From Prolixibacteraceae bacterium UBA1413 (GTDB lineage: Bacteria > Bacteroidota > Bacteroidia > Bacteroidales > Prolixibacteraceae), in NCBI GenBank assembly GCA_002304925.1, contig DBPT01000024.1, forward strand, positions 1 through 64,000: a stretch of DNA of 64,000 nucleotides. The letters are read 5' to 3'. Shown here piece by piece: positions 38,179-47,274 of the stretch (position 1 is the stretch's first letter; every line of letters starts with the position of its first letter). The notes below the pieces were generated by a model. It searched no databases. It was not told where the DNA came from and was given only the letters and a program-made list of their open reading frames with translations. Both the position numbers and the translations under genes were made by a program.

Positions 38179-39678
38179 TCAAAGGACAAACCGTCCGGTT
38201 TCCAGGAAATCCACCGTTTCATTGATATCTTCATACATGAGGGTGTCTTCTTTTACAAAAGCCACCCGGGTGCGATATTGCGCCAGGAAATCCTCCAAAA
38301 CCGGGGAGGTGTGCAGAGGCCGTCTGAATTCTGTTGCCTGTGCCGCATTGTATAATTCTATAGCAATAATTTTCAGCACGTTATCAGCTACCTTCAGCGC
38401 CTTGGTGGCTGCATTGGCGCCCATGCTCACATGATCTTCCTGTTCATTCGACGAAGGGATTGAGTCGACCGATGCCGGCGTACTGAGTTGCTTGTTCTGG
38501 CTTACAATGGATGCTGCCGCATATTGCGGGATCATGAATCCCGAGTTCAATCCCGGATTGGCCACCAGAAATTCAGGAAGATCACGCTCTCCCGAAATCA
38601 GCCTGTAGGTTCGCCGCTCCGATATGCTGCCCAGTTCTGATAAGGCGATGGCCAGAAAATCAAGGGACAGCGCCAGGGGTTCCCCGTGAAAATTGCCTCC
38701 CGAAACGATCTTGTCTTCATCGGGAAAAACCGTCGGATTATCGGTCACGGAATTGATCTCCACCTCCACCACGCCGGTAACATACCTGACAGCATCCTTC
38801 ACCGCTCCATGGACCTGGGGGATACACCGGAAGGAATAGGGATCCTGGATATGTTTTTTAGGCCGGGTCATCATCTCACTTCCCGTCAGAAGGTACCGGA
38901 AGTTGGCGGCTGTATGTGCCTGACCGGGATGTGGCCTGATCCGCTGGATATTTTCTAGGAAAGGTTCAATCAGTCCGTCAAAGGCGTCGAGCGATATTGC
39001 CCCGATGATATCGGCCAATTTAACAAGACGGAACGATTTGAGGAGGGTATATACTGCGAGGGCACTCATGAACTGGGTGCCGTTCAGCAAAGCCAGTCCT
39101 TCCTTGGCTTCCAATTTCAGCGGTTCCCATCCCAGTTCTGCCAGAACTTCCCCGGCATGACGACGCCGTCCCTGGTACCATACCTCTCCCCTGCCAAGCA
39201 ACGGAAGGAAAAGCATGGCCAGGGGAGCCAGGTCACCGCTGGCACCCAGCGATCCCTGCTCACACACCACCGGGACAATATGATGATTAAAGAGACCAAT
39301 GATCATCTCTACCGTCTTCCGCTGAACAGCGGAATTTCCCTTGGCCAGGGCATGAGCCTTTAGTAAAAGCATCAGCCTTACCACATCGTGCGGAATCTCT
39401 GGCCCTACATTGCAGGCATGCGAAATCACCAGGTTCTCCTGAAGCTTGCTCAGATCACTCTTCGAAATCCTGATGTTGCACAAAGCCCCGAAACCTGTCG
39501 TTATCCCGTAAAGGGGACCTCCGGCCTCCTCAATTTTGCGGTCAAGATATGCCTTGCTTCTTTCAATCAAGGCAACAGAGCCGGGCGACAGCTCCAGCTT
39601 CATATCTTTCGACAGGATCGCTTCAATCTCCTCAAAGGTCAAAGGTTCTGACGTAATGCTATGTACTGTGTTCTTCAT
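38179..39678 (-). CDS. hutH: Histidine ammonia-lyase
   Basis: A 499-residue member of the aromatic-amino-acid ammonia-lyase family. The MIO cofactor forms from A146-S147-G148 in QGSLGASGDLAPLAM. YGITTGFGAL (residues 57-66) supplies the catalytic Tyr, and the SHACNVG segment has the His expected in histidine lyases (phenylalanine/tyrosine lyases differ there). Other signatures are SVTDNPTV, GGNFHGEPLAL and SVDSIPSSNEQEDHVSMG. It converts histidine to urocanate and ammonia. The other hut genes (hutU, hutI, ftcD) are not in the window; hisS is directly upstream. Confidence 0.9.
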   Translation of the reverse strand: MKNTVHSITSEPLTFEEIEAILSKDMKLELSPGSVALIERSKAYLDRKIEEAGGPLYGITTGFGALCNIRISKSDLSKLQENLVISHACNVGPEIPHDVVRLMLLLKAHALAKGNSAVQRKTVEMIIGLFNHHIVPVVCEQGSLGASGDLAPLAMLFLPLLGRGEVWYQGRRRHAGEVLAELGWEPLKLEAKEGLALLNGTQFMSALAVYTLLKSFRLVKLADIIGAISLDAFDGLIEPFLENIQRIRPHPGQAHTAANFRYLLTGSEMMTRPKKHIQDPYSFRCIPQVHGAVKDAVRYVTGVVEVEINSVTDNPTVFPDEDKIVSGGNFHGEPLALSLDFLAIALSELGSISERRTYRLISGERDLPEFLVANPGLNSGFMIPQYAAASIVSQNKQLSTPASVDSIPSSNEQEDHVSMGANAATKALKVADNVLKIIAIELYNAAQATEFRRPLHTSPVLEDFLAQYRTRVAFVKEDTLMYEDINETVDFLETGRFVL

Positions 39679-39715
39679 GAGAACCGGTTTTGGCGCAAAA
39701 TGACAAAAAAAAACG

Positions 39716-41074
39716 CTATTCTGACAGGATTTTTATCAGTTCCCCGGCGGTAACTGGTGTCTGTTCCCCCGTCCTCATATCTTTGAGAGTGAATTTCTGC
39801 TGTCTGAGCTCTTCCTCCCCGGCAAGCACCACGTAGGGGATCTCCTTGCGGTTGGCGTAGTTCATCTGCTTCTTCATTTTGTCCGGCTCAGGATATACCT
39901 CAGAGTGGATGCCCTTTCTGCGCAACGCACCGATGACCGGCAAAATATATTCTTCTTCACGAGAACCAAAATTGATGAACAAAACCTTGGTGAGCAAACG
40001 GCTCTCCCCGGGGAAGAGGTTCAGCCGGGTCATCACATCATAGATTCTTTCAGCCCCGAAGGAAATGCCGACACCCGAAATTCCGGGCATCCCGAAAACA
40101 CCGGTCAGATCATCGTAACGGCCGCCCCCGCAAACGCTCCCGATGGCCTCATCGATCGATTTGACCTCAAAAATAGCACCTGTGTAATAATTCAGTCCGC
40201 GGGCGAGGGTAAGGTCAAGCTCAACACCATTTGTCAGGGTAAACCCGGAAATATACCCGAAAAGCTTCTCCAACTCCTCCAATCCCTTTAATCCCGCTGC
40301 CGACGAAGAGAGTACCCCTTTCAGAATGTCAATTTTTTCGTGCGTGGTTCCCTTCAGCATTAATATAGGTTCCAGCTTTTCGATGGAATCTCCGGAAATT
40401 CCCTTTTCCGAAAGTTCTTCCTTCACTCTTTCCAGACCGATCTTTTCCATTTTGTCAATGGCTACCGTCAGGTCGGTGATCCTGTCGGGATGTCCGATCA
40501 CGTCGGCGATCCCCGCCAATACTTTTCTGTTGTTGATCTTTGTGACTGTTCTAATCCGGAACCGGGAAAAGATATCATCAATGATCTGAACCAGTTCAGC
40601 TTCATTCAGGAGGCTGTCGCTGCCTATCACATCGCAATCGCACTGATAAAACTCGCGGTAACGCCCTTTCTGTGGCCTGTCGGCACGCCATACCGGCTGA
40701 ATCTGGTATCTTCGGAAAGGGAATAGGATGTCATTGCGATGCTGCACCACAAACCGGGCAAAGGGTACCGTCAGGTCATACCGGAGCCCTTTTTCAGCCA
40801 CAAAGGGGGCCACCGCATTTGACGATTTTTCCTGCAGAAGAGAATCGGGAATTTCCGACAGGAAATCCCCCGAATTCAGGATCCGGAAAAGGAGTTTGTC
40901 CCCCTCCTCCCCATACTTCCCCAGCAGGGTGGAGAGGTTTTCCATGGCCGGCGTTTCTATGGGCTGAAATCCGTACAGGTGAAAGACCTGCCTGATAACG
41001 TCAAAAATAAAGTTGCGCCGGAACATCTCCGAAGGCAGAAAATCGCGCGTTCCCTTGGGAATTGATGGTGTCAT
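39716..41074 (-). CDS. hisS: Histidyl-tRNA synthetase
   Basis: A 452-residue class II synthetase. Motif 1 region near GTRDFLPSEM, motif 2 in FRRYQIQPVWRADRPQKGRY with the EFYQCDCDVIG strand after it, the histidine-specific RGLNYYTGAIFEV and GGGRYDDL, and motif 3 in GVGISFGAERIYDV. The C-terminal anticodon-binding domain follows (about 350-450). It lies 37 bp upstream of hutH on the same strand, so a histidine-charging and a histidine-degrading enzyme may share a transcript. Confidence 0.96.
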   Translation of the reverse strand: MTPSIPKGTRDFLPSEMFRRNFIFDVIRQVFHLYGFQPIETPAMENLSTLLGKYGEEGDKLLFRILNSGDFLSEIPDSLLQEKSSNAVAPFVAEKGLRYDLTVPFARFVVQHRNDILFPFRRYQIQPVWRADRPQKGRYREFYQCDCDVIGSDSLLNEAELVQIIDDIFSRFRIRTVTKINNRKVLAGIADVIGHPDRITDLTVAIDKMEKIGLERVKEELSEKGISGDSIEKLEPILMLKGTTHEKIDILKGVLSSSAAGLKGLEELEKLFGYISGFTLTNGVELDLTLARGLNYYTGAIFEVKSIDEAIGSVCGGGRYDDLTGVFGMPGISGVGISFGAERIYDVMTRLNLFPGESRLLTKVLFINFGSREEEYILPVIGALRRKGIHSEVYPEPDKMKKQMNYANRKEIPYVVLAGEEELRQQKFTLKDMRTGEQTPVTAGELIKILSE

Positions 41075-41245
41075 GGTGTCGCCTTATGCCGTTTATTGTA
41101 AGTTCAGCGACAAAAATACAACTTTCCGGTGGTCAAATCCTTATTTTTATCCACAATGACTCAAAGAAAACAGAATGAGCGCAGTGATAAAATGATATAG
41201 TATCTTTGTGGCCTTTATTCATTGTGCCGTTGTGGCAGTTTAGTT

Positions 41246-41701
41246 ATGGAAACCAACAAAAAAACGGGCCGTTACGGCCGTATTTTTACCCAATTGGAAG
41301 AACTGGTCAGGAAAACCAATGACAAAAATGCCCGCATGGCCACCATTGCTGCGGTTTTGCATCACAAGATGGATTATTTTTTCTGGACCGGGTTTTACCT
41401 GCTTGTTGAAGGGGAACTGGTGGTCAGAACTTACCAGGGACCGGTGGCCTGCCAGGTGCTCGAAAAGGGGAAAGGCGTCTGTTGGGCCGCCATCAACGGA
41501 AACAAAACGGTGATTGTGCAGGATGTACACCTCTTTCCCGGTCATATCGCCTGCGACTCACGTTCCAGTTCTGAAATTGCGGTACCCCTCCATGACTGTC
41601 ACGGAAGGATCACCGGGGTCCTTGACGTTGACAGCAGGGAGAAGGGCTCCTTTGACGAAACCGACAGGGAATGGCTTGAAAAAATCGTATGCCTGATCTG
41701 A
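41246..41701 (+). CDS. msrC: Free methionine-(R)-sulfoxide reductase (GAF domain)
   Basis: 151 residues from ATG 41246 (an in-frame ATG at 41222 gives an atypical start). The single GAF domain contains all three cysteines of the fRMsr reaction: C69 in PVACQVL, C79 in GKGVCWAAI and C103 in GHIACDSRSSSEIAVPL, plus the family pattern ITGVLDVDS. It reduces free methionine-R-sulfoxide using thioredoxin. TATCTTTG at 41201 is a candidate -7 element. It lies divergent from hisS and converges with the UbiD-like gene. Confidence 0.93.
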   Translation: METNKKTGRYGRIFTQLEELVRKTNDKNARMATIAAVLHHKMDYFFWTGFYLLVEGELVVRTYQGPVACQVLEKGKGVCWAAINGNKTVIVQDVHLFPGHIACDSRSSSEIAVPLHDCHGRITGVLDVDSREKGSFDETDREWLEKIVCLI

Positions 41702-41738
41702 CAGTTACAATTGAAAAACTGGCAACCAACACTTTACA

Positions 41739-43697
41739 TCAAACCAGCTCCCGTACGGCTCCCTGACCTTTTACCAGCGGTTTGTATTTCATTGACGGAC
41801 AGGGGAGGAAGTCGCCAAGTCCCAGCAACGGCCATTTCAGGTCAACGGCAGCAACGGTGGCATTATCCATGGTGACGATGTTGGGCCAGTCACGCTGAAA
41901 CCGGTCGTGATGCCCGGTTTTGATAGTGGCATCCACCAGCATGACCCTGCCGTTCCCATTGCCGGGAATATCAATAAAGGAGATGTCCCGGTAAGGCTCC
42001 AGATTACCTCCCAGCAGCCATACCAGGGCAAACAGATCATCCAGGCACGCCCCGTGATCAAACAGCACAACGGCCCAAAAAGAATCCAGACCCGTGATCT
42101 TTGACAATGCCTCTTCCAAGGCTCTCTTACTGTACCGTTCATTTTTGTCCACCGTCAACAACAGCACAGGCAGCGTAAGCGATTCACAGAGATTTGCGGT
42201 CTCCTTCAGAAAAGGCAGATGTTTTTTGAGATCGGGGGAATTGAATTCCGGCGAGAGCATTCCCCGCAGCCCTGTGGCGGGGAGTTTCCATTCTGCCCAG
42301 GGATTCCCCTTTTGCCGGTGCTGAACCTCTTCAGGAAACGGCCGCGTGAGATCAATGCCCAGTTTGGATCCAAAACCGCAATTTTGGGAGGAATGATCCA
42401 AAATGTCGAGCGGACCGCGTGAGAAATGAAGACTGTGCCTGGTATCGAAATTGTCCCTGAAAATCCGGGCAATGACGGAATAATCATGAATATCGGCCGA
42501 ACTTTCGTCCACCACCACCATGATCTTGTTAAACATCATCTGTCCGGCCCCCCAGAGGGAATGCATCACCTTGACAGCCTGACCCGGGTAAGTTTTCCTG
42601 ATTTTCACGATCGCGATGTTGTGAGCCACACCGGCAAAGGGGAGATCCATGTCCATCAGTTCGGGAATCATCGTCAACCGGATGGGTGAGAGAAAAATCC
42701 TTTCCGTAGCTTTCCCGATCCAGGCATCTTCCATGGGAGGAATACCCACGATAGTGGCCGGGTATACGGCATCTTTCCTGTGTGTGATACAGGTGACATG
42801 GAATTTCGGAAAATCACCTGCCAGGGAATAAAAACCGGTATGGTCGCCGAAAGGTCCTTCCCTGACCGGCTCTTCGGAGGGATCGACAAATCCTTCGATC
42901 ACAAAGTCAACATCTTCGGGAACATAAAGGTCATTGGTAAGGCATTTTACCATTCGTACCTGTTTCTTCCGGAGGAAGCCTGCCAGCAGGTATTCGTCCA
43001 TATTTTCGGGCATGGGTGCCGTTGCCGCATAGATATATACCGGATCTCCTCCCAGGGTCACGGTCACCGGCATGAGCTTCCCAGAGGCTTTGTATTTTTC
43101 GAAATGAGCGGCACCGGTTTTATGGGGATGCCAATGCATTCCTGTCAACGCTTTCCCAAAAATCTGCATTCTGTACATTCCCACATTGGGGATGCCGTTT
43201 TCCGGGTCAAGGGTGTGAACCGCAGGAAGGGTGATGAACCGTCCGCCGTCAGCAGGCCAGCATTTCAATACCGGGAGCATTTCAAGATCAGGTCTGCCCA
43301 TGAACACCTCCTGGCACAGGCCTCTTCCCGCAATTTTTTTTGGCATCCACGAAGCCACCTCTTTCAGCATGGGTAACATCCGCAGTTTCTCCCACCAGCT
43401 TGCCCTGGGGATGACAAGTTCCCTGAACAAACGGGTCATCTCTTCTTCCACTTCCGACACATGATGCCTCCCAAAGGCAAGCGCTATGCGGTTTTCAGAC
43501 CCCAGGGCATTGATCAGCAAAGGAAACGGAGTTCCGTTGTTTTCAAACAACAAGGCCTTCCCGCCACCAGGCAACTTTGAAATCCTGTCGGTTATTTCGG
43601 AGATTTCCAGCTCCGGATTGACAAATTCCCTGATTCTGATGAGTTCCCCATGCTTTTCCAGCTGTTCAATGAATCGGGCAAGTCCACTGTATGCCAT
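41739..43697 (-). CDS. UbiD-family decarboxylase, probably menaquinone pathway
   Basis: A 652-residue prenylated-FMN-dependent decarboxylase. Typical parts are the N-terminal FIEQLEKHGELIRI, NVGMYRMQIFGKALTGMHWH, the central GPFGDHTGFYSLAGDFPKFH, VTCITHRKDAVYPATIVG and VVVDESSADIHDYSVIARIF. The long size and the Bacteroidota background fit the form annotated as menaquinone biosynthesis decarboxylase, which acts on an aromatic ring acid late in quinone synthesis. A partner prenyltransferase (UbiX) is not in the window. The exact substrate is unproven. Confidence 0.85.
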   Translation of the reverse strand: MAYSGLARFIEQLEKHGELIRIREFVNPELEISEITDRISKLPGGGKALLFENNGTPFPLLINALGSENRIALAFGRHHVSEVEEEMTRLFRELVIPRASWWEKLRMLPMLKEVASWMPKKIAGRGLCQEVFMGRPDLEMLPVLKCWPADGGRFITLPAVHTLDPENGIPNVGMYRMQIFGKALTGMHWHPHKTGAAHFEKYKASGKLMPVTVTLGGDPVYIYAATAPMPENMDEYLLAGFLRKKQVRMVKCLTNDLYVPEDVDFVIEGFVDPSEEPVREGPFGDHTGFYSLAGDFPKFHVTCITHRKDAVYPATIVGIPPMEDAWIGKATERIFLSPIRLTMIPELMDMDLPFAGVAHNIAIVKIRKTYPGQAVKVMHSLWGAGQMMFNKIMVVVDESSADIHDYSVIARIFRDNFDTRHSLHFSRGPLDILDHSSQNCGFGSKLGIDLTRPFPEEVQHRQKGNPWAEWKLPATGLRGMLSPEFNSPDLKKHLPFLKETANLCESLTLPVLLLTVDKNERYSKRALEEALSKITGLDSFWAVVLFDHGACLDDLFALVWLLGGNLEPYRDISFIDIPGNGNGRVMLVDATIKTGHHDRFQRDWPNIVTMDNATVAAVDLKWPLLGLGDFLPCPSMKYKPLVKGQGAVRELV

Positions 43698-43735
43698 CCT
43701 TCAAATCCTTAACAATGATCTTGAAAAATACAAAA

Positions 43736-43759
43736 AAAGGCCGGCAAATGCCAGCCTTT
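43736..43759 (-). terminator. Terminator of the ribosomal-protein block, after rplQ
   Basis: AAAGGCCGGCA (43736-43746) pairs with TGCCAGCCTTT (43749-43759) with one wobble. On the minus strand the stem is followed by a run of T (43738-43732), the form of a strong intrinsic terminator. It lies 24 bp past the rplQ stop and ends the long operon. Confidence 0.85.
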
Positions 43760-43782
43760 CAGCGATATTTGCAATTGTCACG

Positions 43783-44391
43783 TTATTCTCCGGCGGGTTT
43801 TTCCACATCTTCTCCTTCGGAAGTTTCGGGAGCTTCAGAGGCCTCAGGGGCTTCCTGCACAGCAAGAGTTTCCTCAGCTTTCGGAGCTTCCTCGACTTTC
43901 GGAGTTGCGGGAGCTTTTTTCCCTTTCGGGGTGGTTGCTGCAGGAGCGGTTTCTTCATCCTTTTTTCCGCTACCCCGGCGTGAACGCCGTTTTTTAGTCT
44001 TCCTGGCGCCGTCTTTGGAAGCGAGCATCGCTTCATTGAAATCGACGAGTTCCATCATGCACATCTGAGCATTGTCACCCAGACGGTTTTCGGTACGCAG
44101 AATCCGGGTGTATCCTCCCGGTCTGTCACCGATACGGACCGACACCTCTCTGAAAAGTTCCGTCACGGCATCCTTATCCTGAAGATAACTGAATACCACG
44201 CGGCGCGCATGGGTAGAATCATCTTTTGACTTGGTAATCAGCGGTTCCACATAAGTCCGAAGGGCTTTTGCTTTTGCCAGTGTCGTAGTGATACGTTTGT
44301 GCAAAATCAAAGAAGAGGCCATGTTCGACAACATCGCCTTGCGATGAGCACTCTTTCTGCCTAGATGATTGATTTTCTTATTGTGTCTCAT
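43783..44391 (-). CDS. rplQ: Large subunit ribosomal protein bL17, with long acidic tail
   Basis: 202 residues. The first 120 or so are standard L17 (RHNKKINHLGRKSAHRKAML, ASSLILHKRITTTLAKAKAL, GGYTRILRTENRLGDNAQM). The rest is a low-complexity tail rich in Ala, Pro and Glu (VEEAPKAEETLAVQEAPEAS). Bacteroidota L17 proteins usually have some extension (about 160 residues), so this one is long even for the group. Last gene of the block; a terminator follows. Confidence 0.95.
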   Translation of the reverse strand: MRHNKKINHLGRKSAHRKAMLSNMASSLILHKRITTTLAKAKALRTYVEPLITKSKDDSTHARRVVFSYLQDKDAVTELFREVSVRIGDRPGGYTRILRTENRLGDNAQMCMMELVDFNEAMLASKDGARKTKKRRSRRGSGKKDEETAPAATTPKGKKAPATPKVEEAPKAEETLAVQEAPEASEAPETSEGEDVEKPAGE

Positions 44392-44397
44392 TATCTC

Positions 44398-45390
44398 TTA
44401 ATCCTTGTCTAATTTATACTTGGCAATATCCATTCCAAAATTAAGTCCCATCCCCATAAGAAGGTCATCGAGTTCGGACAGCGATTTCTTTCCGAAATTG
44501 CGGAATTTCAAAAGGTCGGTGCGGTTGTACTGGACCAAATCTCCCAGTGATTCCACATCGGCGGCTTTGAGGCAGTTGAGTGCACGGACCGACAGGTCGA
44601 GGTCAACCAGTTTTGTCTTCAGCAGTTGCCTCATATGCAGCACTTCCTCATCAAATTCCTCGTTGGCAAATTTATCATCCGAATCGATGGTAATTTTCTC
44701 GTCCGAGAAGAGCAAAAAATGATAGATCAGAATCTTGGCGGCTTCCTTCAGGGCATCTTTGGGTTGGATGGAACCATCGGTGGAAATCTCCAGCACCAGC
44801 TTTTCATAGTCGGTTTTTTGTTCCACGCGAAAATTCTCAACCGTATATTTCACTTTGGTGATCGGGGTGTAAATAGAATCGATCGGGATGACACCGAATT
44901 CTGCTTCCGCCGGTTTGTTTTCTACCGCCGGGATGTACCCGCGGCCTTTGCTTATGGTAATTTCCAGGTGCAGTTTCAGATCAGGTTCCATTCTGCAAAT
45001 GACCAGCTTGGGATTCAGAACCCTGAATCCAGTCATGAATTTGTTGATGTCGCCTGCCGTGAACTCTTCCTGCCCGCCAATGGTGATATTTACTTTTTCA
45101 CTGTCCACGTCCTCGCATTCCCGTTTGAAACGGATCTGTTTGAGGTTGAGGATGATTTCCGTTACATCTTCAATAACCCCCTTGATGGTAGAAAATTCAT
45201 GATCCACTCCGTCGATCTTAATGGTGGTGATTGCATATCCTTCGAGTGACGACAGGAGGATCCTCCGGAGGGCATTTCCGATGGTAATACCATAGCCGGG
45301 CTCCAGCGGCCGGAATTCGAATTTTCCGTACCGGTCGCCGGATTCAATCATGATAACCTTGTCAGGCTTTTGGAACGCTAATATTGCCAT
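44398..45390 (-). CDS. rpoA: DNA-directed RNA polymerase alpha subunit
   Basis: 330 residues: the N-terminal dimerisation domain (FRPLEPGYGITIGNALRRIL, SLEGYAITTIKIDGVDHEFS) that assembles beta and beta', a linker and the C-terminal domain with helix-hairpin-helix motifs (LDLSVRALNCLKAADVES, KFRNFGKKSLSELDDLL) that touches DNA and activators. Size and order (rpsD-rpoA-rplQ) are the usual ones for the alpha operon. Confidence 0.97.
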   Translation of the reverse strand: MAILAFQKPDKVIMIESGDRYGKFEFRPLEPGYGITIGNALRRILLSSLEGYAITTIKIDGVDHEFSTIKGVIEDVTEIILNLKQIRFKRECEDVDSEKVNITIGGQEEFTAGDINKFMTGFRVLNPKLVICRMEPDLKLHLEITISKGRGYIPAVENKPAEAEFGVIPIDSIYTPITKVKYTVENFRVEQKTDYEKLVLEISTDGSIQPKDALKEAAKILIYHFLLFSDEKITIDSDDKFANEEFDEEVLHMRQLLKTKLVDLDLSVRALNCLKAADVESLGDLVQYNRTDLLKFRNFGKKSLSELDDLLMGMGLNFGMDIAKYKLDKD

Positions 45391-45409
45391 AATACCTCAG
45401 GTAAATTTA

Positions 45410-46018
45410 TTATTTTGAATACAACTCGACGATGAGCTGTTCTTTGATATTTTCCGGAATCTCATCCCGCTCGGGACGGTTAATAAATTTGCCGGCCATT
45501 TGTGACTCATCCCATTCAAGCCAGCCGTAACGGGAGTACCTGCGGGAATTCAGCGATTCGTTGATAATTTCCAGGGATTTTGATTTTTCACGAACACCTA
45601 CCATGTCGCCCGGTTTCAGGATGTAGGAAGGAATATTGACCACGTTACCGTTGACAACGACATGGCGGTGGGTAACCAACTGACGGGCACCAGCTCTTGA
45701 TTTGGCGACGCCCAGCCGGAACACCACATTGTCAAGTCTCGATTCCAGCAACTGTAACAACACATCACCGGTTTTCCCGGTCGATGCCGCAGCCTTCTGA
45801 AACAGTCCCCGGAACTGCCGCTCCAGCAAACCATAGGTATACTTGGCCTTTTGCTTCTCTTTCAACTGTAAGCCATATTCCGACTTTTTCCTTCTTTTGG
45901 CATTCAGCCCATGCATTCCGGGAGGATAGTTCTTGTGTTCAAAAGCTTTATCCGGCCCGAAAATGGGTTCACCAAATTTTCTCGCAATTTTCGATTTTGC
46001 TGCTCTGTATCTTGCCAT
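45410..46018 (-). CDS. rpsD: Small subunit ribosomal protein uS4
   Basis: 202 residues with the S4 RNA-binding domain (SRLDNVVFRLGVAKSRAGAR, THRHVVVNGNVVNIPSYILK). The N-terminus lacks the four zinc cysteines found in some S4 proteins, so this is the C- form. It nucleates 30S assembly on 16S rRNA; in E. coli it also represses the alpha operon. Confidence 0.97.
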   Translation of the reverse strand: MARYRAAKSKIARKFGEPIFGPDKAFEHKNYPPGMHGLNAKRRKKSEYGLQLKEKQKAKYTYGLLERQFRGLFQKAAASTGKTGDVLLQLLESRLDNVVFRLGVAKSRAGARQLVTHRHVVVNGNVVNIPSYILKPGDMVGVREKSKSLEIINESLNSRRYSRYGWLEWDESQMAGKFINRPERDEIPENIKEQLIVELYSK

Positions 46019-46036
46019 TACCTGATCTTTTTTTAA

Positions 46037-46426
46037 TTAGACACGTCTTCTCTTGGGAGGCCTGCAACCATTGTGGGGAAGCGGCGTCACATCCATGATC
46101 TCTGTTACCTGAATTCCGGTATTGGCGATCGCCCTGATGGCCGACTCACGTCCGTTACCCGGGCCCCTTACAAACGCCTTCACCTTACGCAATCCAAGGT
46201 CAAATGCCGTTTTCGCACACTCCTCGGCAGCAACCTGCGCAGCATAAGGTGTGTTTTTCTTAGAACCCCGGAATCCCTTTTTCCCTGCCGATGACCAGCT
46301 GATCACCTCCCCGTTCATGTTTGTCAGGGTAACAATAATATTGTTGAAGGAAGAGTGCACATGCGCCATCCCATTGGGCTCCACGACAACAACCCTTTTC
46401 TTGCTTGTTCCAGTCTTTTTTGCCAT
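46037..46426 (-). CDS. rpsK: Small subunit ribosomal protein uS11
   Basis: 129 residues. Family signatures are VHSSFNNIIVTLTNMNGEVI, SAGKKGFRGSKKNTPYAAQ and the C-terminal DVTPLPHNGCRPPKRRRV. It lines the 30S platform around the mRNA exit site. Spacing to rpsD is 18 bp and to rpsM 12 bp. Confidence 0.97.
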   Translation of the reverse strand: MAKKTGTSKKRVVVVEPNGMAHVHSSFNNIIVTLTNMNGEVISWSSAGKKGFRGSKKNTPYAAQVAAEECAKTAFDLGLRKVKAFVRGPGNGRESAIRAIANTGIQVTEIMDVTPLPHNGCRPPKRRRV

Positions 46427-46438
46427 AACTTAAATCGA

Positions 46439-46816
46439 TTATTTAGTGGCTTTTTTCTTGTTTGCAACAGTTTTCTTCTTCCCTTTGCGGGTACGTGCAT
46501 TGTTCTTGGTCGACTGACCCCTTACCGGTAACCCGATACGGTGACGGATACCACGGTAGCAGCCGATATCCATTAAACGCTTGATATTCAGCTGTACTTC
46601 CGACCGGAGTTCTCCTTCCACCTTGAAATTGTCAGTGATCACCTGCCTGATATTTCCGAACTGCTCGTCGTTCCAGTCCCGCACTTTCAGGTCCTTGTCA
46701 ACACCGGCCTTGGCCAGGATGGCATTGGAAGCACTCCTGCCAATACCAAAAATGTATGTCAGAGCGATCTCTCCCCTTTTGTTATCAGGAATATCAACAC
46801 CTACTAAACGTGCCAT
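46439..46816 (-). CDS. rpsM: Small subunit ribosomal protein uS13
   Basis: 125 residues: ARLVGVDIPDNKRGEIALTY at the start, the helix-two-turn-helix, and the basic tail RHRIGLPVRGQSTKNNARTR with a Lys-rich end that reaches the P-site tRNA. It is in the head of the 30S subunit. Confidence 0.97.
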   Translation of the reverse strand: MARLVGVDIPDNKRGEIALTYIFGIGRSASNAILAKAGVDKDLKVRDWNDEQFGNIRQVITDNFKVEGELRSEVQLNIKRLMDIGCYRGIRHRIGLPVRGQSTKNNARTRKGKKKTVANKKKATK

Positions 46817-46840
46817 AGTTTGTTATTTGTATTATTTAAA

Positions 46841-46957
46841 TTATCCTTGACGTTGTTTGAACTTTGGGTTCTTTTTGTTAATCACATACAAGCGTCCTTT
46901 CCTGCGTACAATTTTGCATTCGGCGCTGCGCTTTTTTATAGAAGTCCGCGTTTTCAT
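46841..46957 (-). CDS. rpmJ: Large subunit ribosomal protein bL36
   Basis: 38 residues, beginning MKTRTSIKKRSAECKIVRRK and ending KNPKFKQRQG. Zinc-binding L36 has Cys at 11, 14 and 27 and His at 33; here only C14 remains, so this is the zinc-free (C-) form. Located between infA and rpsM as usual. Confidence 0.95.
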   Translation of the reverse strand: MKTRTSIKKRSAECKIVRRKGRLYVINKKNPKFKQRQG

Positions 46958-46968
46958 TGTGCAAATCT

Positions 46969-47190
46969 TTAATTCTTATATCTGAAAGTAATTCTTCCTT
47001 TTGTTAAATCATAGGGAGACATCTCCACTTTAACTTTATCCCCGGGCAAAATCTTGATATAATGCATCCTCATTTTCCCGGAAATATGGGCAGTAATGAC
47101 ATGGCCATTCTCTAGTTCAACCCTGAACATCGCATTTGACAACGCTTCGATAATTGTTCCGTCTTGTTCTATGGATGGCGTTTTTGCCAT
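46969..47190 (-). CDS. infA: Translation initiation factor IF-1
   Basis: 73 residues of a single OB-fold: EQDGTIIEALSNAMFRVELE, GHVITAHISGKMRMHYIKIL and PGDKVKVEMSPYDLTKGRIT. It blocks the ribosomal A site during initiation. It follows secY after 84 bp, with no map gene between. Confidence 0.97.
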   Translation of the reverse strand: MAKTPSIEQDGTIIEALSNAMFRVELENGHVITAHISGKMRMHYIKILPGDKVKVEMSPYDLTKGRITFRYKN

Positions 47191-47274
47191 AAATGATTTC
47201 TCTTTAACTTTTTACTGAATTTCCGATGAACATATCAGCCTTAACTTTCACCCGAGGAAGAAAACCGGCTCTCC

